Shown piece after piece: positions 63,445 through 64,000 of a stretch of 64,000 nucleotides of DNA. Every line of letters begins with the position of its first letter. Position 1 is the first letter of the stretch. Below the pieces are notes generated by a model, which did no database searches, had not been told where the DNA came from, and was given only the letters and a program-made list of their open reading frames with translations. The DNA lies in assembly GCA_015847255.1 (NCBI GenBank), contig JADLZK010001303.1:111531-175530 (forward strand), written 5' to 3'. Position numbers and translations under genes: made by a program. The DNA comes from Hyparrhenia diplandra. Taxonomy: Eukaryota > Streptophyta > Magnoliopsida > Poales > Poaceae.

Positions 63445-64000
63445 GTACATATTTTGCATTTTATTAAGGTCTACATGCACTATACATACTGGATTACGTT
63501 TGTTTTGCTTGCTATTCATCTGTATTGTTGCATGCCTAGCTTTGTACTGAGAGAAATGAACTCAATAGCCAGAGGTAGAGTTATGAAAATAGCAAGGGAG
63601 GGAAGATGGGGGTTGTCTTGCCCCCTGACAGACTTATTGTATGCATCTACTTGGTCACCTGATATGGCTGGGAATTGGCTTTTATTAATCTGGCTACTAA
63701 GATAGTTCTCTTCCTGAAAGATCCGGGTTGCCTGACTTTGATTAATATAGGAGAAGGTAGCATACAACTTTGTGCCACGTGCTGCGAGCAGCTGCTACTG
63801 CAGCCTAGGCTCAGAGGTTTACAGCTGATTACTCACTACCTAGTTGAGGCGTGCATTGGAGGGTTTGACAGTTGACCCTCCTCAAAACCAGGCTAAAGCC
63901 TTTCAGCCTTGTCACTGAGACATCCATCTCGTGTAGATCAAAAACCATTTGCCAAGACCGCGAGGGGCCTCAAGCTAGCTGCGCTTTGTTGTCCAGTGCG
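63445..64000. other. Intron of the acyltransferase gene, up to window edge
   Basis: No further exon of the family was recognised. The sequence from about 63545 contains a moderately GC-rich stretch that could be a repeat, but no terminal repeats were seen. Confidence 0.4.

Noticed and set aside
1..64000. CRISPR arrays, bacterial operons, tRNA or rRNA genes
   Set aside because: No regularly spaced repeats, no prokaryotic gene layout, and no tRNA cloverleaf or rRNA sequence recognised; the window is plant nuclear DNA.

Overview
The window looks like nuclear DNA of a grass (Poaceae), probably close to the rice tribe. The evidence is plant-type genes with many GT-AG introns, very GC-rich first exons, Stowaway- and Tourist-like MITEs with TA and TTA target duplications, L1-type LINEs, and long LTRs starting TGTAACACCC. 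The tribe is an inference from protein resemblance; I could not run a search.

Left arm (1-26.2 kb) is genic. It holds the first exon of a clade-E-like PP2C phosphatase running off the left edge (minus), a ten-exon A1 aspartic protease (minus, 1960-6873), and a 31-exon UTP20 gene (plus, 7500-26212), a HEAT-repeat component of the SSU processome. The protease and UTP20 are divergent and share a 626-bp GC-rich spacer with a telo-box and three site II motifs, the usual signature of ribosome-biogenesis promoters. UTP20 introns carry several MITEs.

Centre (26.3-58.8 kb) is mostly transposable elements around one gene. In order: a 5'-truncated LINE with perfect 13-bp target duplications (26964-30035); an unassigned stretch and a second copy of the UTP20 downstream sequence; a plus-strand LINE split by a 3.28-kb solo LTR (36717-39995, TSD TTGTT); a minus-strand Ty3/gypsy-like element with gag remnant, polypurine tract and two LTRs (about 40.8-45.8 kb), itself invaded by another LTR; a WRKY gene of the WRKYGKK type (47245-48064); and a minus-strand LINE (about 48.2-57.9 kb) split by a nested LTR insertion (51329-56873) and a Tourist-like MITE. 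A Pack-type element with gene-like GC-rich cargo follows at about 57.9-58.6 kb.

Right arm (60.8-64 kb) holds the first exons of a glycerophosphocholine acyltransferase gene (plus) that continues past the window.

Every gene with several readable exons keeps good splice sites but is interrupted by single-base indels, often in homopolymers; UTP20 has about two dozen plus two in-frame stops. Because unrelated genes are all affected, I favour unpolished long-read assembly error over decay, but the sequence alone cannot settle this. I found no convincing new biological system. The most useful leads are the WRKYGKK factor, the Pack-type cargo, the unassigned 30.0-31.9 kb block, and the filled/empty-site pair downstream of UTP20.
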